NCBI RefSeq assembly: GCF_013761175.1
Contig: NZ_JACDUR010000007.1
Span: 1-64,000 of the forward strand
Source of the DNA: Nonomuraea soli
GTDB taxonomy: Bacteria > Actinomycetota > Actinomycetes > Streptosporangiales > Streptosporangiaceae
Length of the DNA: 64,000 nt
Direction: 5' to 3'
In this document: positions 60,494-64,000 of the stretch, piece after piece
Numbering within the stretch: position 1 is the first letter of the stretch
Layout: every line of letters begins with the position of its first letter
Made by a program: the position numbers and the translations under genes
The notes under the pieces: model-generated
Seen by the model: only the letters and a program-made list of their open reading frames with translations
Databases searched by the model: none
Told to the model about the DNA's origin: nothing

Positions 60494-61963
60494 TCAGGCG
60501 GCCGGGCAGGTGGTGTTCTGCTGGGGCACCTCGCCCTTGAGCAGGTAGGCGTCGATGGCGCGCGTCACGCAGCTGCTCCCGCTGAGGTAGGCGCCGTGCC
60601 CCTCACCCTCGTAGGTGAGCAGCACGCCGGTCTTGAGCTGGGCGGCGAGCTTGGGCGCCCACTCGTACGGCGTGGCGGGGTCGCCCTTGCCGCCCACGAC
60701 CACGATGGGCGCGGAACCGGTGGCGTCGATGCGCTTGGCCTCGTCGCTGCCCTTGGCGGGCCAGTGGCGGCAGATGGAGCCCAGCCCGCCGGAGGCCACC
60801 AGCGGGAAGATCTTCTCCGTGGCCTGCTCGACCCGGTCGACGGTGGCCTCGTCGGGCCGCTCCGAGCTGTCGAGGCAGCTGATCGCGGGCATGCTGGCCA
60901 TCATCGTCGAGTAGGTGCCGTCGGGCTTGCGGCCGGTGTAGGAGTCGGCGAGCAGGAGCAACATGGTGCCGTCGCCCTGCTGGGCTGCCGTCACGCCCTG
61001 CTCCAGCAGCGGCCAGGTCTGCTTGGCGTAGAGGGCGGCGAAGATGCCGGTGCTGGCCAGATCGGCGGTGAGCTCGCGGTCCTTGACCTTCAGCGGCTTG
61101 GCCTCGAGCTGGTCGATCAGCTTGTCGACGGCCGGCTCGACGTCGCCGCCGAGCTTGCACTTGCGGGCGGCGCAATCCTTCTCGAAGGCTTCGAAGGCCT
61201 GCTTGAATCCCTTGGTCTGGGCGATGGCGCGCTCTTCGAAGGTGATGGTGGGGTCGAGGGCGGCGTCGAGGACGAAGCGGCCCACCTTTTGCGGATATTT
61301 CGTGGCATAGACGGCGCCGAGGTGCGTGCCGTACGAGATCCCGAAGTAGTTGAGCTTGTCGTCACCCACCGCCACCCGGATCTGCTCCAGGTCCTGGGCG
61401 GCGTTGACGGTGCCGAGGTGGGGCAGGACCTTGGCCGAGTCCTTCTGGCAGTCGGCGACGAACTGCTCGGCCATCTTGTCGTCGTCCTCGAAGCTCTCGC
61501 TGACGTACTTCTCGGTGTCGCCGCACTTGACCGGGGCGCTGCGGTCGACGCCGCGCGGGTCGAAGCTGACCAGGTCGTAGCTGGAGTTCAGCCCGGCGAA
61601 CAGTGCCTTGGCCAGCGGAAGGGTGTCGACGCCAGAGCCGCCGGGACCGCCGAAGTTGAAGACCAGCGAGCCCTGCTTGGCGCCGGTGGCCTTGATGCGG
61701 ACCAGCGCCAGGTCGATCTTCTCGCCGCCCTGGGCGGCGTAGTCAAGGGGCACCGGGAGCTTGGCGCACTCCATGCCGGGATCGTTGATGGTCTTGCCGT
61801 CAGGACCCTGGACGTCGGTGCAAGGCGCCCACGCGATGGCGCTGGTCGGCGTGGGGGTGGAGGTGCTGCCACCCTTCTGGGCCTGCTTGGGCGGCGGCGT
61901 CTGCGTGCTGCAGGCGGCCAGGGCGAGCGCACAGAGGATCGTGGTGGTCAGCGTCTTCTTCAT
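60494..61963 (-). CDS. Secreted alpha/beta-hydrolase lipoprotein, tripeptidyl-aminopeptidase-like (S33)
   Basis: 489 residues. Lipobox LALAAC near residue 18 predicts a lipoprotein; a Thr/Pro/Ser linker follows. Hydrolase features: FNFGGPGGSG oxyanion loop, nucleophile Ser in GISYGTHLG, Asp in KGDPATPYEWA, His in GEGHGAYLSGS, and the C-terminal TAP-like domain with a Cys pair. It probably removes tripeptides from N-termini outside the cell. The products could feed the oligopeptide importer, but that is speculation. Confidence 0.92.
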   Translation of the reverse strand: MKKTLTTTILCALALAACSTQTPPPKQAQKGGSTSTPTPTSAIAWAPCTDVQGPDGKTINDPGMECAKLPVPLDYAAQGGEKIDLALVRIKATGAKQGSLVFNFGGPGGSGVDTLPLAKALFAGLNSSYDLVSFDPRGVDRSAPVKCGDTEKYVSESFEDDDKMAEQFVADCQKDSAKVLPHLGTVNAAQDLEQIRVAVGDDKLNYFGISYGTHLGAVYATKYPQKVGRFVLDAALDPTITFEERAIAQTKGFKQAFEAFEKDCAARKCKLGGDVEPAVDKLIDQLEAKPLKVKDRELTADLASTGIFAALYAKQTWPLLEQGVTAAQQGDGTMLLLLADSYTGRKPDGTYSTMMASMPAISCLDSSERPDEATVDRVEQATEKIFPLVASGGLGSICRHWPAKGSDEAKRIDATGSAPIVVVGGKGDPATPYEWAPKLAAQLKTGVLLTYEGEGHGAYLSGSSCVTRAIDAYLLKGEVPQQNTTCPAA

Positions 61964-62032
61964 GCTTTAAGCATGGTTGATCCGGCGTTGACCTATGTAG
62001 TGGTGGAAAACAGCACTTCCGTATGACAGGTG

Positions 62033-62245
62033 TCAACTACGCCGGAACCGGCGGACGAACCAGATGCCGAACAGGCCGCCGACGATGCCGGCCACGCAGG
62101 TCCAGACCCACCACTGGTGCTCGGGAGCGGGCTGGAAGATCAACAGCGCCACCAGGGCGATCGCCCACGCGGCGGTGCCGACCCAGATCGTGGCCTGGTC
62201 GTTGGTCTCGATCGGCTCGGGATCCGGGTGCCATTGCTTCTCCAC
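62033..62245 (-). CDS. DUF2530 small membrane protein
   Basis: 70 residues with two helices (ATIWVGTAAWAIALVALLI, WWVWTCVAGIVGGLFGIWF) after an acidic head (HPDPEPIETND), the DUF2530 pattern. GTG start. It is divergent from the NCS2 permease by 69 bases, an arrangement seen in other actinobacteria. Function unknown. Confidence 0.9.
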   Translation of the reverse strand: MEKQWHPDPEPIETNDQATIWVGTAAWAIALVALLIFQPAPEHQWWVWTCVAGIVGGLFGIWFVRRFRRS

Positions 62246-62314
62246 GGCATCAACACTATCTCGATCCGATCACCGGACCTTTCGCCCTTTGGTCACTCCT
62301 GTCACTCTTCGCGC

Positions 62315-63754
62315 GTGAATACACGTCTTGACGGTTTCTTCTCGATCTCCGAGCGTGGCTCGACGATCTCCCGCGAGATCCGCGGCGGCCTGGCCACCTT
62401 CTTCACGATGGCCTACATCGTGGTGCTCAACCCTCTCATCCTGGGCTTCGGCAAGGACGCCGACGGTCAGGTCCTGGGTGACGGCTCGGCGCCCAACATC
62501 CCGATGATCGCCGCGGCGACCGCGTTCGTGGCGGGTGTGCTGACCATCCTCATGGGACTGGTGGCCCGCGCGCCCTTCGCCATCGCGGCCGGCCTCGGCC
62601 TCAACGCCTTCGTGGCCTTCGGCATCGCCACGGACATGTCCTGGGAAGACGCCATGGGCCTGGTGGTGCTGGAGGGCATCATCATCGCCGTCCTGGTGCT
62701 GACCGGATTCCGCATGGCGGTCTTCCAGGCGATCCCCGCCCAGCTGAAGACGGCGATCAGCGTGGGCATCGGCCTGTTCATCGCCCTGATCGGCTTCGTC
62801 GACTCCGGCTTCGTGCGCGGCAACGCCGCTCCGCCGCTGACCATGGGCATCGCGGGCGAGATCATCAGCTGGCCGATGTTCGTCTTCGTGGTCGGCCTGC
62901 TGGCCACGATCGTGCTGCTCGTGCGCAAGGTCAAGGGCGCGATCCTCATCGGCATTGTGAGCGCGACCATCCTCGCGATCGTCGTCGAGGCGATCGCCAA
63001 GGTAGGCCCCGCCACCCTGGCCGACGGCACCAAGAACCCGGCCGGCTGGCAGTTGAACGTGCCGACCTTCGGCGACGTCTTCGGCCTTCCTGACCTGTCG
63101 CTGCTCGGCCAGTTCAGCCTCTTCGGCGGCATCGGCAAGGTCGGCGTGCTGGCCGCCGTGCTGCTGGTCTTCACGCTGCTGATCACCGACTTCTTCGACA
63201 CCATGGGCACCGTCGTCGGTGTCGGCACCCAGGCCGGGCTGGTCAGGGAGGACGGCACGCTGCCGCGCACCCGCGAGATCCTCTTCGTCGACTCGATCGC
63301 CGCCGCCGCGGGTGGCGCCGGCTCGGTCTCCTCCAACACCACCTACGTGGAGTCGGCCGCCGGTGTCGGCGAGGGCGCGCGCACCGGTCTGGCCAGCGTG
63401 ATCACCGGTCTGCTGTTCCTGCTGGCGACCTTCCTGTCGCCGCTGGTCTCCGTCGTGCCGTACGAGGCGGCGGCCCCGGCGCTGGTCGTGGTCGGCTTCC
63501 TGATGATGACCTCGGTCAAGAGCATCGAGTGGGACGACTTCGAGATCTCCATCCCGGCCTTCCTCACCATCGTGCTCATGCCGTTCACCTACTCCATCGC
63601 CAACGGCATCGGCGCGGGCTTCGTCAGCTACGTGCTGATCAAGGCGGTGCGCGGCAAGGCTCGCGAGGTGCACCCGCTCCTGTGGGTGGTGGCGGCCCTG
63701 TTCGCCCTCTACTTCGCGCTCGGCCCCGTCAAGGTCCTGCTCGGCCTTCAGTAG
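62315..63754 (+). CDS. NCS2-family purine permease (AzgA/GhxP-like)
   Basis: 479 residues with about fourteen membrane segments. Opens SISERGSTISREIRGGLATFFTMAYIVVLNP, typical of the AzgA-like adenine/guanine/hypoxanthine group; FDTMGTVVGVGTQAGL and SSNTTYVESAAGVGEGARTGL are conserved substrate-site helices. It imports purine bases with protons. The GTG at 62315 starts right at the family N-terminus; the open frame further upstream runs through DUF2530 and is not coding. Confidence 0.93.
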   Translation: MNTRLDGFFSISERGSTISREIRGGLATFFTMAYIVVLNPLILGFGKDADGQVLGDGSAPNIPMIAAATAFVAGVLTILMGLVARAPFAIAAGLGLNAFVAFGIATDMSWEDAMGLVVLEGIIIAVLVLTGFRMAVFQAIPAQLKTAISVGIGLFIALIGFVDSGFVRGNAAPPLTMGIAGEIISWPMFVFVVGLLATIVLLVRKVKGAILIGIVSATILAIVVEAIAKVGPATLADGTKNPAGWQLNVPTFGDVFGLPDLSLLGQFSLFGGIGKVGVLAAVLLVFTLLITDFFDTMGTVVGVGTQAGLVREDGTLPRTREILFVDSIAAAAGGAGSVSSNTTYVESAAGVGEGARTGLASVITGLLFLLATFLSPLVSVVPYEAAAPALVVVGFLMMTSVKSIEWDDFEISIPAFLTIVLMPFTYSIANGIGAGFVSYVLIKAVRGKAREVHPLLWVVAALFALYFALGPVKVLLGLQ

Positions 63755-63824
63755 GGCGGGCACTACCGCGATTGCGGGGGCGCACGGGGTTTACCCGGTC
63801 TGCCGTGATCGCCACACTTGTGCG

Positions 63825-64000
63825 GTGACTCACGGTAGCGATTTCGCCCGCCTGTCCCGCGTGATCCAGGACGCCGGTCTGCTCGACCGGCGTCCTGCGT
63901 ATTACGCCCTGCGGCTGTCCCTGGTCGCCCTCGCCTTCGCCGGCGGCTGGGCGGCCTTCGTGTCGCTCGGCGACTCCTGGTGGCAACTCCTCGTCGCCAT
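63825..64000 (+). CDS. Fatty acid desaturase, N-terminal part (cut by window end)
   Basis: 58 full codons from a GTG at 63825. The sequence begins THGSDFARLSRVIQDAGLLD, followed by RRPAYYALRLSLVALAFAGG and GDSWWQLLVA. This is the usual N-terminus of actinobacterial acyl-CoA/acyl-lipid desaturases, ahead of the His-box region that lies outside. Ribosome binding site weak. Confidence 0.65.
   Translation, partial: MTHGSDFARLSRVIQDAGLLDRRPAYYALRLSLVALAFAGGWAAFVSLGDSWWQLLVA

Noticed and set aside
62030..62314. N-terminal extension of the NCS2 permease
   Set aside because: It would run antisense through DUF2530, and the family N-terminus starts at the GTG at 62315.

Overview
The window is a continuous piece of a high-GC actinobacterial chromosome. 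GTG and TTG starts are common, convergent genes overlap at their tails, and several actinobacteria-only families occur (DUF3263, DUF3027, DUF2530, a SepF paralogue, an XPB helicase). The mix suggests Streptosporangiales (a Nonomuraea- or Streptosporangium-like organism), but that is inference from gene content. There is no phage, transposon, CRISPR array or tRNA gene. The left edge is the 3' end of a 5S rRNA gene with its terminator.

Layout. 0.3-3.5 kb: secreted CAP-domain protein, SepF paralogue, unknown membrane protein. 3.5-9.2 kb: leftward argS, a P-type ATPase coupled to argS, plsX and a DUF1707 protein. 9.4-11.4 kb: a KamA-like radical SAM enzyme, then about 500 bases of GC-rich imperfect repeats and a tiny ORF. 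11.4-13.7 kb: PEBP protein and a two-gene polysaccharide/teichoic-acid type ABC exporter. 14.2-19.8 kb: a complete oligopeptide ABC importer operon. 19.9-23.5 kb: thiolase/DUF35 pair, subtilisin-like protease, SAM hydrolase. 23.6-28.4 kb: DUF3263, otsB, secreted protein, MFS, otsA, ECF sigma factor. 28.4-33.3 kb: a SAM-I riboswitch controlling a threonine-synthase homologue plus a ThiS-like sulfur carrier (metM/metO type homocysteine synthesis), cold shock gene, DUF3298-like protein, and groEL with two CIRCE sites.

33.3-46.5 kb: GNAT, FAD oxidoreductase, HelD-type translocase, XPB helicase, then a module of a small membrane protein, an ECF42 sigma factor fused to a degenerate tyrosine-recombinase-like domain, its DGPF/YCII partner, a long inverted-repeat operator and a DUF998 gene, followed by an acyl-CoA ligase and the helicase-associated protein that is next to XPB in mycobacteria. 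46.6-50.8 kb: HAAS protein, MarR/MFS pair, TetR, HAD phosphatase. 50.9-54.9 kb: extended cold-shock protein, a class I DAHP synthase preceded by a short leader ORF with consecutive Phe-Trp-Arg-Tyr codons and a terminator hairpin, then a MerR-PP2C fusion with a MerR-type promoter, coupled to an MFS gene. 54.9-64 kb: MFS, DUF3027, a 1025-residue GHKL (sacsin-like) ATPase, secreted S33 peptidase, DUF2530, NCS2 purine permease and the start of a fatty acid desaturase.

Most of the window is housekeeping. The strongest points for follow-up are the ECF42-recombinase fusion module, the aromatic leader/attenuator, the SAM riboswitch on metM/metO, and the MerR-phosphatase fusion.
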